NCBI RefSeq assembly: GCF_007747995.1
Contig: NZ_CP036276.1
Span: 4,021,001-4,085,000 of the forward strand
DNA length: 64,000 nt
Source: Symmachiella dynata
Lineage (GTDB): Bacteria > Planctomycetota > Planctomycetia > Planctomycetales > Planctomycetaceae
Reading direction: 5' to 3'
Shown: positions 29,721 to 39,385 of the stretch, one piece after another
Layout of the letters: every line of letters begins with the position of its first letter
Position numbering within the stretch: position 1 is the stretch's first letter
Notes under the pieces: generated by a model
What the model saw: the letters and a program-made list of their open reading frames with translations, nothing else
What the model was told of the DNA's origin: nothing
Databases searched by the model: none
Program-made: the position numbers and the translations under genes

Positions 29721-30143
29721 TTACTTGGTTTCCAAATCAAAGTCGAACGTATTGTTACCCGGCTGCACATCGCGTTTCAGGTCTGATTTGCTATTATACT
29801 TGGGCGGAATGGGATCGCTTTCCCCTGCTGGCGGCTCGCCGTCGGGCCATTCTGTCACGATCCGCACTGTGGACGGTCCGACTTTCGTGCCTTCTTCGCC
29901 ATCGACATATGTCAGGTAATAATACCCCTCTTCATCAGTGACTCCCGTGCCAGCGCGACCCCCTTCATCGGAATAAAACTGCACGATTTTACCGGCTGCC
30001 GGCTGTCCGTCGATCTTCACCGTTCCTTCAACGTAGCCCAGTTCCGGAATGTCACTACGTCCACACCCGACGAGATGCAGACAGGCCATGAGAACGATGA
30101 CCCCAGTAACTTGACGTTTGGATAAGTTAGACTTTATCGACAT
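29721..30143 (-). CDS. Small lipoprotein with transthyretin/carboxypeptidase-regulatory-like domain
   Basis: 140 residues from the ATG at 30143; an earlier in-frame ATG at 30170 is possible. The lipoprotein signal ends LHLVGC. The rest is a short beta-sandwich of the carboxypeptidase-regulatory type: GYVEGTVKIDGQPAAGKIVQF, then GTGVTDEEGYYYLTYVDG. Planctomycetes encode many of these, often next to DUF1559 genes, as here (DUF1559 at 30617-31654 lies just upstream on the same strand). The role is unknown, possibly surface adhesion or a structural subunit. Confidence 0.82.
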   Translation of the reverse strand: MSIKSNLSKRQVTGVIVLMACLHLVGCGRSDIPELGYVEGTVKIDGQPAAGKIVQFYSDEGGRAGTGVTDEEGYYYLTYVDGEEGTKVGPSTVRIVTEWPDGEPPAGESDPIPPKYNSKSDLKRDVQPGNNTFDFDLETK

Positions 30144-30616
30144 TCTACGTTCTTCTTTCACTAATATCATTTAATATTCTAGATCAGACACATCAGTCCA
30201 CGAAGACCCCACAAGGCATCGTAAGTCCGCCTGGACCGGGGTGACGATGTTGCTACGATTTCGAGACGCGTTTTTTCGCCGATACGACATCGATCCGATC
30301 GATCGATGCATCGGTCGTTCGTGCGATTCAGGAACGCAGTTCTTAGAATTCTCGCGCACGGGGAATGTCATTGTGGCGAAAACTGATCCGCAACGACTCA
30401 AGGTTTCCCCCCTGAGTTGACGAAGTTGGTCCCGATGCATGGCACAGTGTCGGCGAACCACGATCGCGATCCGTTCAAGCACCCGAGAGTGAGCTTTCTT
30501 GAATAGGGCGAGCAAGGTATCGCGTGACTGAAGTCGTTCCAGCCACGCGATACATTAAATTTTCCCTCGCGAAACGTTGAGAGGCTGTGCCAAACGTTGA
30601 CACCACCTACAACAGT
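30144..30616. other. Intergenic region with palindromes, no gene recognised
   Basis: A 114-codon minus-strand frame here has no family resemblance or ribosome site. The region contains CGATCGATCG-type palindromes near 30290-30315 and a perfect 10-bp inverted repeat at 30517-30553. Confidence 0.5.
30517..30553 (-). terminator. Hairpin downstream of the second DUF1559 gene, possible terminator
   Basis: Perfect arms GTATCGCGTG and CACGCGATAC with a 17-nt loop, 64 nt past the DUF1559 stop. There is no T-tract, so termination is uncertain. Confidence 0.45.
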
Positions 30617-31654
30617 TTAGAATTCGCCGTTCACTTGACCATCCCGGCGATCGCAGAGTCTCTCGTACGTGCTATTCACGTGCTCAACACCCAGCCCAAT
30701 GCTCCCGCCTTGGTGGTCAATGCTATCACTGAGGAAATGCACTGAACCATCACAGAAGACAAAGAACGCACCACCTGTGTGCGGGCTGTTGAACGAACGC
30801 GCTTGGTGTTGTTGATTGCTGGAACTGTGGTTAATCCCGTCATAAGGCAGCGACAGCACGTTGGTTCCCGCTGCTTTAATGTTCCAACTGCTACCTTGGT
30901 CAAGGTCCGGAACACTAGCGCTTATCGCGTAAATCGTACCTGCACCGGCGACGACATCTCCATACTTCCATGCCCGTTCGCCGACATGAATCGTGTTCGA
31001 CGTTCCATCGATCACGTTCCGGAAACGAACACTTGAGTTCTGATATCCCATGCCGCGTGCTGCGCCATAATCAGCGGGGTACACAGCTGGCGTAGTACTG
31101 TTTCCAGAATCCATCACCATGACATAGTTCGACGTCGCGATCGGAATTTTGTCAGTGCCATCTGACGTCAGTTGGCGATTGTAGTAGGCACCAACCATGA
31201 TGGAGTCATTATGGGTATTGTCAAAATCGTTCAGTGCCGGTCCGATATCCGTTGGGCACCTGAATGCAGGAAGAGGAGTTCGGAGCGCAGCTAAGCCTTC
31301 AGGCGTTGTCAATTGGTCCTCGGCCAGCGTACTGTCCGGTGAGAGTACCTCGTAGAGGTTCCCCTGTTCCAGGTAAGGCAGAATGAGCGTTCCCCAGGCC
31401 CACAGGCTTTGCTCTGAGGAGGTCTTGTTGTTGGGGATCTTGGCGACATATCCTGGAGGGAATACGCCGAAAGTCTCCGCGTAGTTGTGCAACGCCAACC
31501 CGATTTGCTTGAGGTTGTTACGGCATTGAGTTCTTCGTGCTGCTTCACGAGCCTGTTGAACGGCCGGCAGCAGCAGAGCAATGAGAATTGCGATGATTGC
31601 GATCACCACCAACAACTCAATTAATGTGAATCCACTTCTGGTACGTGCTTTCAT
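30617..31654 (-). CDS. DUF1559 protein with prepilin-type N-terminus (2 of 3)
   Basis: 345 residues from the ATG at 31654, with GGAG upstream; the frame extends 28 codons further without signal. The leader [15 protein letters not shown] is a prepilin cleavage site followed by the hydrophobic helix and the [13 protein letters not shown] segment. The C-terminal part has GGAFFVFCDGSVHFLSD. It has the same family and likely inner-membrane, pilin-like topology as 13529-14626 and 42412-43341. It may be cotranscribed with the small beta-sandwich lipoprotein at 29721-30143 if the hairpin between them does not stop transcription. Confidence 0.92.
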   Translation of the reverse strand: MKARTRSGFTLIELLVVIAIIAILIALLLPAVQQAREAARRTQCRNNLKQIGLALHNYAETFGVFPPGYVAKIPNNKTSSEQSLWAWGTLILPYLEQGNLYEVLSPDSTLAEDQLTTPEGLAALRTPLPAFRCPTDIGPALNDFDNTHNDSIMVGAYYNRQLTSDGTDKIPIATSNYVMVMDSGNSTTPAVYPADYGAARGMGYQNSSVRFRNVIDGTSNTIHVGERAWKYGDVVAGAGTIYAISASVPDLDQGSSWNIKAAGTNVLSLPYDGINHSSSNQQHQARSFNSPHTGGAFFVFCDGSVHFLSDSIDHQGGSIGLGVEHVNSTYERLCDRRDGQVNGEF

Positions 31655-32293
31655 AGTGTTCTCCGGAGCTAGAGATGAGCTGATATTTAGAATGACGTTA
31701 CCAAAGATTCTGGCCGCTTCTGATGGGAAGCAAACCAATGAGTCGACTGCGAAAAACTGAACTCAAAGAAGATCTCGCTGCTGGAGAATGCTTTCTTCCC
31801 CCAATCGCAACGAGATAGTTCGCCGCAGTCGATCACGCAGCTCGATGAATGTGACACCTCCTTTTTATCTGCCGCTGTGGCCCGTAACTCCGCTGCATGA
31901 GCTTAGAGAGCCTGCCATGGATGTGAGAATGATTGAATGAACAGCAATCTGATTTACTTCAAACATACAAATCATGAATTAATGATTGATGGTGAAAGAA
32001 AAAGGCCGCTGGACGACACCGAAAGAGCTGATTGATTGAGAGGAATGATTCTCCTCTTCTGTGCTAGGGTAATTCCCCTAAACGAAATGTTAAAAACCCT
32101 TATGCATGAGCAATTCTGCAACACGCATGCGCATCATCCTGCACTGCTGCAAACAAAAAAGCAAGAAAATTCCCTAGGAGATTTTCGGATATTAGAATTT
32201 CACAGGACCGTGAAATAGGCGACTTGTAACATTACTCTTACTACGCGGGCTCTATAGACGCCGCACGCATTTTGCCTATTTGCCCCAGTCTCA
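31655..32293. other. AT-richer intergenic region, no gene recognised
   Basis: About 640 bases upstream of the DUF1559 gene and downstream of the symporter gene. The base composition is visibly richer in A and T than in the genes. Only a 60-codon frame without features is present. Confidence 0.5.
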
Positions 32294-33745
32294 CTAATGG
32301 CGAGGCCGACGTTGCAACAGGGTCGATCCCCATGCTCCGGCAATTGTTGACGCCGCACCGATTACGGAATACCACGGCCAAGCGATCGGAGTACCAAATT
32401 TCACAAAGCTGACCACAACCGCACCAGTCAATATGCCGACAAGTGCGTCTCGTTGTTGGGTGCGATGCGCATACACCGCCAGTGCAAAGACTCCCAGCAT
32501 GATTCCTCCCACAAAGCCCGCAATTGCTAGTGCGTCTTCCACCACATTTTGCGAAATCCGTGCAGCGGCAATCCCCACACCGATCTGGACGATGCCAAAC
32601 AGAATCGTCAACACACGGCTAATGCTGACCGCATTTCCGGAGAATGCCGGACCTTTTCGAGGCAGATACAAATCATTCAACGCAGCTGTGGCCGACGAGT
32701 TCAACGAACTCGATAAGGTTGACATCGCCGCTGCAATCACGGCAGCAAGCGTGAGTCCCATGATGCCTGTCGGCATGCGTGTGACAATGAAATGTGCGAA
32801 TACGCTATCGCCATGTTGAAATGGGGAGGTTGGTGGATATTGCTCGTAAAACGCGGCGAGGCCAATCCCCACGAAGAGAAACAACGCGAACTGAACCAAG
32901 ACCACGAATCCACTCAGTCCCAAAGCACGTCCGGCATCTCTTTGGCTGCGTGCGCTGAGATAACGTTGGACCATCATTTGATCCGTGCCATGGGTCCCCA
33001 AGGACAAAAAGATGCCGCCGATGATTCCGGACCAGATCGTGTATTTCTCGGTGAGGCTGAAATCAAAATTGAATAACTGAAACCGGCCTGTCGTAACCCC
33101 GAAATCCCAAAACTGCTGCCACCCACCGGGGAGTTGTTGCAGAATAAGCAACAATGCGACGATCCCACCGGCGATATAGATGATAAATTGAAGGCAATCA
33201 TTCCAGACGACTGATTTCATGCCGCCAAAAAACGTATAGAGGATGGTCACCACACCGATCACCACCACGCTGAGCGGCAACGGCAGCCCCACCGACTTCT
33301 CGAGGACAATCGCCGTCAAAAACAACCGCAGGCCGTCTCCCAGATTGCGCGTAATGAGAAACATCACCGATGCGGTCTGCTTGGTGAGGCTGCCGAAACG
33401 CTGTTCGAGGACCTCGTAGGCTGACAGCAAACGGCCGCGAAAAAATAGCGGCAAGAGCGTAACCACAACGATCCACCGGCCAATAATATAGCCGAAGGTC
33501 AGTTGCAGAAACTGCAGGTCTCCACCAGTAGCAAACGCGATGGCGGGCACACTCAGAAACGTGGCCGTGCTGGTTTCGGTGGCCACGATTGAGCCGAGGA
33601 TCGCCCACCACGGCAGATCTCTTCCTCCGAGCAAATACTCATCGAGACTTTTCTTGCCGCGCCCCACCCAGATCCCCAAGGCGAGCACACAGCCCAAATA
33701 GGCGACAACGATTGCTGAATCGACTAAGCTAATGGCTGGGTTCAC
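32294..33745 (-). CDS. Sodium:solute symporter (SSS family)
   Basis: 483 residues, GTG start at 33745 with AAGGA upstream. About 13 hydrophobic helices are visible. SSS landmarks include the first helix VDSAIVVAYLGCVLALGIWVG, the SLDEYLLGGRDLPWWAI segment, TSTATFLSVPA, the RNLGDGLRLF region and GGMKSVVWNDCLQ, plus a late AAVIAAAMSTLSSSLNSSA (Na+ site helix). Family members use the sodium gradient to import sugars, amino acids or nucleosides. Divergent pairing with murQ and an amino-sugar kinase suggests import of a cell-wall sugar such as anhydro-MurNAc or MurNAc, which is inference. Confidence 0.9.
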   Translation of the reverse strand: MNPAISLVDSAIVVAYLGCVLALGIWVGRGKKSLDEYLLGGRDLPWWAILGSIVATETSTATFLSVPAIAFATGGDLQFLQLTFGYIIGRWIVVVTLLPLFFRGRLLSAYEVLEQRFGSLTKQTASVMFLITRNLGDGLRLFLTAIVLEKSVGLPLPLSVVVIGVVTILYTFFGGMKSVVWNDCLQFIIYIAGGIVALLLILQQLPGGWQQFWDFGVTTGRFQLFNFDFSLTEKYTIWSGIIGGIFLSLGTHGTDQMMVQRYLSARSQRDAGRALGLSGFVVLVQFALFLFVGIGLAAFYEQYPPTSPFQHGDSVFAHFIVTRMPTGIMGLTLAAVIAAAMSTLSSSLNSSATAALNDLYLPRKGPAFSGNAVSISRVLTILFGIVQIGVGIAAARISQNVVEDALAIAGFVGGIMLGVFALAVYAHRTQQRDALVGILTGAVVVSFVKFGTPIAWPWYSVIGAASTIAGAWGSTLLQRRPRH

Positions 33746-33802
33746 AATGTTATCCTTTAGTCAACATCGATCGAAGCTGCTATTCTCCAGTGTCGTTGGC
33801 AT

Positions 33803-34726
33803 ATGACAAGTCACTCGCTGAATCTCGACCACATGACTACCGAGCGCCGCAATTCGGCATCGGAATCGCTCGACCGCATGACGGCTGAAGAAATTGTTGC
33901 GCTCATGAACGCCGAAGACGCACAAGTGGCCACTGCCGTCTCTGCGGAATCAGCAGCAATTGCGCGAGCGATTGATGTCATCGCGGATCGGCTAGCAGGC
34001 GGAGGCCGTCTGATTTACATAGGCGCCGGCACCTCAGGCCGACTGGGAGTTTTAGATGCGAGCGAATGTCCTCCCACATTCAATTCCCCCCCGGGGCAAG
34101 TTGTCGGTGTGATTGCCGGTGGGAAGGTTGCACTGACGTCTGCTGTTGAAGGTGCCGAAGATCAGCCGGAAGACGCGATCCGCGACTTACAAGCGATTGC
34201 ACTTTCGGCAACGGACGTGCTGGTCGGCATTGCCACCAGCGGCCGAACCCCATACGTGCTTGGTGGACTCAGTTACGCACGGGACGTCGGTGCCTACGCG
34301 ATCGGCTTGGCATGTAATTCCGATTCGGAATTATCGCGCAGTGTGCAGTTGATGATCGCGCCGGTTGTTGGACCGGAAGTCATCACCGGGTCATCACGGC
34401 TCAAAGCGGGGACGGCAACCAAGATGGTGCTCAACATGTTGTCGACCGGTGCGATGGTGCGATTGGGAAAGACATTTGGCAACCTAATGGTCGATCTACA
34501 GGCCAAAAACCAAAAACTCTTAGAGCGTTCGCGACGAATCGTGTCGCAGCTGACGGGCCTGTCGATCGAGGAAGCCGATAGACACCTTCAACGCTGCGGA
34601 GGCGACGTCAAGACAGCCATTGTCGCTCATCAGCGGCAATTAACTCCCGCGACCGCTCGGAACTTGCTCAGCGACGTACAAGGACACCTCCGCAACGCCT
34701 TGGAGTCTCCACAGTCTGAGGATTAG
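33803..34726 (+). CDS. murQ: N-acetylmuramic acid 6-phosphate etherase
   Basis: 307 residues, the usual MurQ length. The N-terminus TTERRNSASESLDRMTAEEI matches the family. A SIS sugar-binding domain has GGGRLIYIGAGTSGRLGVLD and ECPPTF, then GIATSGRTPYV and ITGSSRLKAGTATKMVLN, the MurQ signature. The C-terminus is a small UBA-like helical domain. The enzyme removes D-lactate from MurNAc-6-P to give GlcNAc-6-P. It lies 57 nt from the divergent symporter gene and 42 nt before a kinase gene on the same strand, making a small salvage operon. Confidence 0.95.
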   Translation: MTSHSLNLDHMTTERRNSASESLDRMTAEEIVALMNAEDAQVATAVSAESAAIARAIDVIADRLAGGGRLIYIGAGTSGRLGVLDASECPPTFNSPPGQVVGVIAGGKVALTSAVEGAEDQPEDAIRDLQAIALSATDVLVGIATSGRTPYVLGGLSYARDVGAYAIGLACNSDSELSRSVQLMIAPVVGPEVITGSSRLKAGTATKMVLNMLSTGAMVRLGKTFGNLMVDLQAKNQKLLERSRRIVSQLTGLSIEEADRHLQRCGGDVKTAIVAHQRQLTPATARNLLSDVQGHLRNALESPQSED

Positions 34727-34768
34727 GGCGGAGTTCAATCGGAAATATCGATGAGAGGATAACAGCAA

Positions 34769-35737
34769 TTGTCCGTGTCTGGGTTAGTGATCGGCATCGA
34801 TGGGGGTGGGTCAAAGACGCTGGCCTGGCTTGCGGATGCGACTTATTCCTACGGAGCGGTTCCGCTGGGAGTCGGTGAAGCGGGACCCTCCAATCCGCAG
34901 TCGGTTGGCTGGGAGACTGCTTTGGAAAACATGGGGCGAGCGGTCGATACGGCTTTTCTCGCCGCTGGTTATTCGCCCTGCAAAATCGCAGCGGCTTGCG
35001 TAGCCATGGCCGGAAGTGATCGCGAAAACGCGCGTCATCGCCTCAATGAATGGTCGGCAGGTCGGGAGCTTGCTGAACGGTTTTTGCCTGTCCACGACGC
35101 GGCCGCACTGCTTGCGGCAGGCACGCCCGACGGTTATGGGGTTGCCATCATATCGGGTACGGGAAGTTTGGCGTTTGGTCGTTCAGAGTCGGGAAAGACA
35201 GCCCGCAGCGGCGGATGGGGGTATCTATTCGGCGATGAGGGCAGCGGCTATGCAGTGGCAATTGCCGGATTGCGGGCGGTGGCATCCGCCGCCGATGGTC
35301 GCACCGCCGCAACATTGCTCACGGATCGATTTCTCCATGAGTTGGCCATTGCTTCACCAAATGAAATGGTGCAAGCAGTTTACGCGCGGCAGGACGACCA
35401 TACCTGGCTGTCATCGTTGTCGCAGATTGTGGTGAGCGCGGCCAATGAGGGTGATGCTGTCGCGTAGTGCATTCTCGAAGCGGCGGCCGACGCTCTGGCC
35501 GAACAAGTGACCGCCGTCACACGCACCCTGGGGATGGACGACGAGAAGTATCCCCTCGCGATCGGCGGAGGACTGTTGGTTCAGGTCGCGTCACTACGCG
35601 AGAGGCTCATCACCCGGCTGCAACAACATGAGTCGCATCCCGACCCGGTTACGGTTGTCTCACACCCCGTCGCAGGGGCAGTGATTCTCGCTCGGAATTT
35701 AGTGACCGCTGCCGAAGAAATGAATCCTGCTGACTGA
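34769..35737 (+). pseudogene. BadF/BadG-type amino-sugar kinase interrupted by an in-frame TAG
   Basis: The TTG start has GAGAGG upstream. The first 232 codons give an ASKHA kinase (BadF/BcrA family, N-acetylglucosamine kinase-like): VIGIDGGGSKTLAWL, HDAAALLAAGTPDGYGVAIISGTGS and GGWGYLFGDEGSGY. TAG at 35465-35467 stops the frame. The same frame then continues 89 codons to TGA with the expected family end (YPLAIGGGLLVQV, SHPVAGAVILARNL). The total of 322 coding codons plus the TAG matches the family length. One base change (CAG to TAG would suffice) explains it. Nonsense mutation, sequencing error or amber readthrough cannot be told apart here. With murQ, the intact enzyme would phosphorylate GlcNAc or MurNAc. 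Confidence 0.82.
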
Positions 35738-35759
35738 GAGTGTGGTCACCAGCAAGGCA

Positions 35760-37301
35760 TTATCGACGGATCACCACCTCGTCATCGTAGATCCGCCGCT
35801 CCCAGTCGATGACCTCTCCCTCATTATTCATGATCGGAAAAATATAGACAGGACTGATCGTTGTTTGCCAGCTTCCGTTTTCTTCTGAAACGTTGACTTC
35901 CAGATGTCCGTAATGCTTGCCTCCCTCGACCAGCTTCTTCCCGTCCCAGACTTCCTTTGCGTTGATATGGGCTAAGAAGGCCTGATTGGCATTCGCACTT
36001 TTGCGACCGGTCGCGCCATCGGGCCCGCTCGATGGTCCGCGTAAACCATCGCCGCCGATGCCGATGTCGTAGTAGTGAATGCCGTTGACGACGGAATGCT
36101 CATACATCTCGTCGTGTCCACAAAAGACAGCCGCCACTCCATATTTCTCGAAGAGCGGCGAGAGGATGCGGAGCGGTTGACCCGATTGGGTGTCTAATCC
36201 TTCGCCTCGTCCTGCGGGAAAGCCATGAGGCCCCACGGAATAAGGGACGTGATGGAATTGGACAAATGTGAATTTGCTTTTCTGCTTGGCATCGGCCAAC
36301 TGTCGCTCAATCCACTCGTATTGAATCGACCCGGGGTTGAAATCAAATGGCTCGCCGTTGCCGTTGTCGCTGCGGAGCAAAAAGTTCGTGTCGCTGGCCG
36401 ATTTGTCTGGACGGCCGTCGCTGCCATCGATTGTCAGAAATGTGATCGGCCCATGATCGATGCGATAAAAGCGATCATCAAATGCCGATTCACCGGTGCC
36501 GTTTTGCGGCGTCTCGAAGTAGGTTTGAAATTTCTTCACGGCAAGGCCGGCCGCTTCGGTGCCATAACCTCCGCCCGCACCGGCATAGTTCTCGTGATTT
36601 CCCACTGCGGGGAAAATGGGAATGGTACTAGCAATATCGTTCCATTCACCCGCGTTGTGACGCCAGAATTCGTCCCAATCGCGTTGCTCTCCTCCCGTTT
36701 CAACCAAGTCGCCCGCTATCGCGATGAAGTCTGGTTTCCTCGACTCGATGAATTCTAAATTGCGGCGATAACCGTCTGTTTGATCAACCAGATACACCCG
36801 TTTCTTCTCGCCAAAAGGCTCGGGCCAATTCGTTTTTTTGCCGGTTGACTCTGGTTCTGTTTCGGAATCCGCATAGACCACAAAGCGGACGGATGCAGCA
36901 TCTGTGGGCGATGAACGAAACTGCCGTGAGAAATCGGTGCTTCCCTGACTCACCGTATAATCATACGCCTTTCCAGGCTGCAGATCGCTCACGCGGACGC
37001 GGTGAATATAGGGCAACGCTGGCGGTTTGCCTTCGGGAAATGAGTCCATTTCCGTCGAAAGATAGGCGAGGTCCTCGGCTAAGACCGGCTTGGACATTTC
37101 GTCAAACACCTGAGAACCGTCCGCTGCTTTGACAACGAGCCGTCCCGGCGCGTCACTACGGGACAGCCAAGTGATCGTCATCCCGGTCGGCGCTGGATTT
37201 TGCAGATACGGATAGACAACCAAATCCGCAGGTCCGCCCTGAAACAACAGCAAGACAGCTGAAATGGCAGCCGTTGCAGTCCCTAGCAATAGTTCCTTCA
37301 T
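35760..37301 (-). CDS. Secreted purple-acid-phosphatase-like metallophosphoesterase
   Basis: 513 residues from the ATG at 37301, with AAGGGTGA upstream; a GTG nine nt earlier is inside that site. A hydrophobic N-terminus (LLLGTATAAISAVLLLF) may be a signal or an anchor. Residues about 25-125 are an Fn3-like domain as in purple acid phosphatases (TGMTITWLS, LQPGKAYDYTV). The calcineurin core follows with AGDLVETGG, PAVGNHENY, FVQFHHVPYS and CGHDEMYEHS. The first metal motif is FVVYADSE, where D-x-E replaces the usual D-x-H or D-x-G. It is probably a phosphomonoesterase outside the cytoplasm. Confidence 0.85.
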   Translation of the reverse strand: MKELLLGTATAAISAVLLLFQGGPADLVVYPYLQNPAPTGMTITWLSRSDAPGRLVVKAADGSQVFDEMSKPVLAEDLAYLSTEMDSFPEGKPPALPYIHRVRVSDLQPGKAYDYTVSQGSTDFSRQFRSSPTDAASVRFVVYADSETEPESTGKKTNWPEPFGEKKRVYLVDQTDGYRRNLEFIESRKPDFIAIAGDLVETGGEQRDWDEFWRHNAGEWNDIASTIPIFPAVGNHENYAGAGGGYGTEAAGLAVKKFQTYFETPQNGTGESAFDDRFYRIDHGPITFLTIDGSDGRPDKSASDTNFLLRSDNGNGEPFDFNPGSIQYEWIERQLADAKQKSKFTFVQFHHVPYSVGPHGFPAGRGEGLDTQSGQPLRILSPLFEKYGVAAVFCGHDEMYEHSVVNGIHYYDIGIGGDGLRGPSSGPDGATGRKSANANQAFLAHINAKEVWDGKKLVEGGKHYGHLEVNVSEENGSWQTTISPVYIFPIMNNEGEVIDWERRIYDDEVVIRR

Positions 37302-37457
37302 TTGCGTCACCCTTCAGAGTTGTGAGCGATTCCGACCATCAAAGGTGAGTTCGGCAAGCCTGTCACGACTGGCCGCCATCATAACGCGAGAAATTAGTCT
37401 ATCGCGGTTTTCGCCATTTGTCACTCGTACGAACTCTGCGGTCCATTTTAGGCAGGA

Positions 37458-39197
37458 TTACAGTCTGGGCTTGGGAGGTTTGAGTAAGTTACCAACCGAA
37501 AGTCCTTTCGCGTTCATTTTTCGTTTGTAAATGCTGCCACCACAGGTCACGTACAGCGTGTTGAGATCCTTGCCACCGAATACAACATTCGATAGCCAGC
37601 TGCCCTGTGGTTTAGAGAGAATCAGATGCACGCGTCCCGGTTGGTCGCAGACTTGCACTCCCATCCGCGTGGCCACGTACAGTCGGCCTTGGTCATCGAC
37701 GGTCATGCCGTCCGCGCCGGTATCGGTTTGAGTCGGAGCGATGTGTAGGTGATGGAAAGGTTGCTTGTAGCGTAACGTTCCGTCGGGTTTTACTTGGTAG
37801 GAGTTGACGTATTGGCGGCGGGTGTCGGCGACGTACAGCAGCGACTGATCGGGCGACAACACAACTCCGTTGGGGAATTCGAGTCCCTTGTCATCGACCA
37901 CGCTGACTTTTTTGTCCCAGCCGATGTGCAAGACGCGTTTGTTCTCCGGGTCTGTGACATAAATCCCGTTATCACCGATAACCAAGTCATTGCAGCTGAC
38001 ATTTTCGGCAATCACTTCGGATTTGCTATCGGGCGAGTAGGCGACAATCTGTTTCTTTCCGCTGACGCAGGCGTATAGTTTGCCATCTTTGCCAAACATC
38101 AGGCCATTGGCGTTTCCCGTCTCTTCGGCGAACAACGATACCATGCCGTCCAGCCCGATTTTGTAGATCTGACTGTTCGGGACATCGGTAAAAAAGACTT
38201 CGCCCTTGTCGTTGACGGCGGGTCCTTCGGTGAATTTATGCCCTTTGCTGACAAGCTGCCAATCTTCTCCGGGAATGAGGATGTCGGTGCGGCGTTTGCC
38301 GCCGCCTGTGCCGACGCGAATCGGTTCCGGATAGTCGCGCCACAACCAACGCATGGCATCAGGCAGAATTGCCGCCCCTTGTTTGCCGTTGTGTCCTCCC
38401 TGCCCCCATGCATGATTCACGTCGTAGCCTGCCCACGTCAGTGATGCCAGCATGTCCTGATTCGCGACCCACCAACTCCCGCCGTACAGGTCCAGGTCGT
38501 TGCTGCCGTCCTGCAAAAAGACGCGGATCGGCTTCGGTTCGACTTTACGGACCAGTACGGGAAACTCGTTGGCGCCGCGCAGTCCCACGAAAGTCCCGAT
38601 GGTGCTGAACACCCGGCGAAATTGATCGGGCCGTTCCCAGGCGACGTTGAATGCGCAAATGGCCCCCGAACTGGCTCCGGAGATCGCCCGGTCGTTGGGG
38701 TCCTCACTGAGATTATAACTCTTGGCGACTTCGGGCAGGATTTCTTCGAGCAGAAAATTCGCGTAGCGATCACCGAGTGAGTCATATTCAAAGCTGCGAT
38801 TGAAGCGAGCCTGTGCGCCTTCGTGCGGCGCCGGCACCACGCCTGGGGTAATGAAAATCCCGATCGTGACCGGCATTTCACCTTTGTGAATCAAGTTGTC
38901 GAAAACGGTCGGCATTTTCCAACCCTTGGCCCGGCCTAGCCCATCTTGTACAACCATCACGCAGGCCGGTTTGTCCTTGTCATACTGCGCCGGCACGTAG
39001 ATCCAATATTCACGCTCGGTGCCGGGAAAGATCTCGCTCTTCCACGGAAATGGCCCTTTGATTTCCCCCTGGGGCACGCCCTTTTGCGGCAGTGAGTCCG
39101 GATCGATGTCGTAGTTCTCTTCAGCCGCCGACACTGCACTGGTCAAAACCAGTCCACCAACAGACAACACCATTAAAAAAGTGAAAATTCGTTTCAT
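37458..39197 (-). CDS. Secreted esterase fused to SMP-30/gluconolactonase-like propeller
   Basis: 579 residues. AAGGA precedes the ATG, and the signal peptide ends SAVSAAEE. Residues about 50-290 are an alpha/beta hydrolase of the enterochelin/feruloyl esterase (esterase D) type: YVPAQYDKDKPACVMVV, nucleophile motif SGASSGAICAF near residue 173, and GGHNGKQGAAILPDAMRWLW with a candidate catalytic His. Residues about 300-575 are an SMP-30 beta-propeller: KFTEGPAVNDKGEVFFTDV, NGLMFGKDGKLYAC, LEFPNGVVLSPD and GADGMTVDDQGRLYVA. The two activities could act in sequence on esterified sugars or lactones. Substrates are unknown. Confidence 0.88.
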   Translation of the reverse strand: MKRIFTFLMVLSVGGLVLTSAVSAAEENYDIDPDSLPQKGVPQGEIKGPFPWKSEIFPGTEREYWIYVPAQYDKDKPACVMVVQDGLGRAKGWKMPTVFDNLIHKGEMPVTIGIFITPGVVPAPHEGAQARFNRSFEYDSLGDRYANFLLEEILPEVAKSYNLSEDPNDRAISGASSGAICAFNVAWERPDQFRRVFSTIGTFVGLRGANEFPVLVRKVEPKPIRVFLQDGSNDLDLYGGSWWVANQDMLASLTWAGYDVNHAWGQGGHNGKQGAAILPDAMRWLWRDYPEPIRVGTGGGKRRTDILIPGEDWQLVSKGHKFTEGPAVNDKGEVFFTDVPNSQIYKIGLDGMVSLFAEETGNANGLMFGKDGKLYACVSGKKQIVAYSPDSKSEVIAENVSCNDLVIGDNGIYVTDPENKRVLHIGWDKKVSVVDDKGLEFPNGVVLSPDQSLLYVADTRRQYVNSYQVKPDGTLRYKQPFHHLHIAPTQTDTGADGMTVDDQGRLYVATRMGVQVCDQPGRVHLILSKPQGSWLSNVVFGGKDLNTLYVTCGGSIYKRKMNAKGLSVGNLLKPPKPRL

Positions 39198-39385
39198 GTT
39201 ATTCCTTGAGTGTGATTATCATGGAGTTGATCGCTAGTTATTGATTGCGCGACAGTGGACGTTGCCAGAAATTCGAATCGACACAATCTGCATTGGCCAG
39301 CACCGAGCCACAGTCCCGTTGTTGGGTGCAATTGACTATCATTGTCACCACCTCTTGCAACGAACCTGCCCCCGGAGCTTATCCC

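Noticed and set aside
30171-30515. 114-codon minus-strand frame between two lipoprotein/DUF1559 genes
   Set aside because: No signal, motif or ribosome site. Arg/Ser-rich composition typical of chance frames in this DNA.
32036-32218. 60-codon frame in the AT-richer gap
   Set aside because: Too short, with no supporting features.
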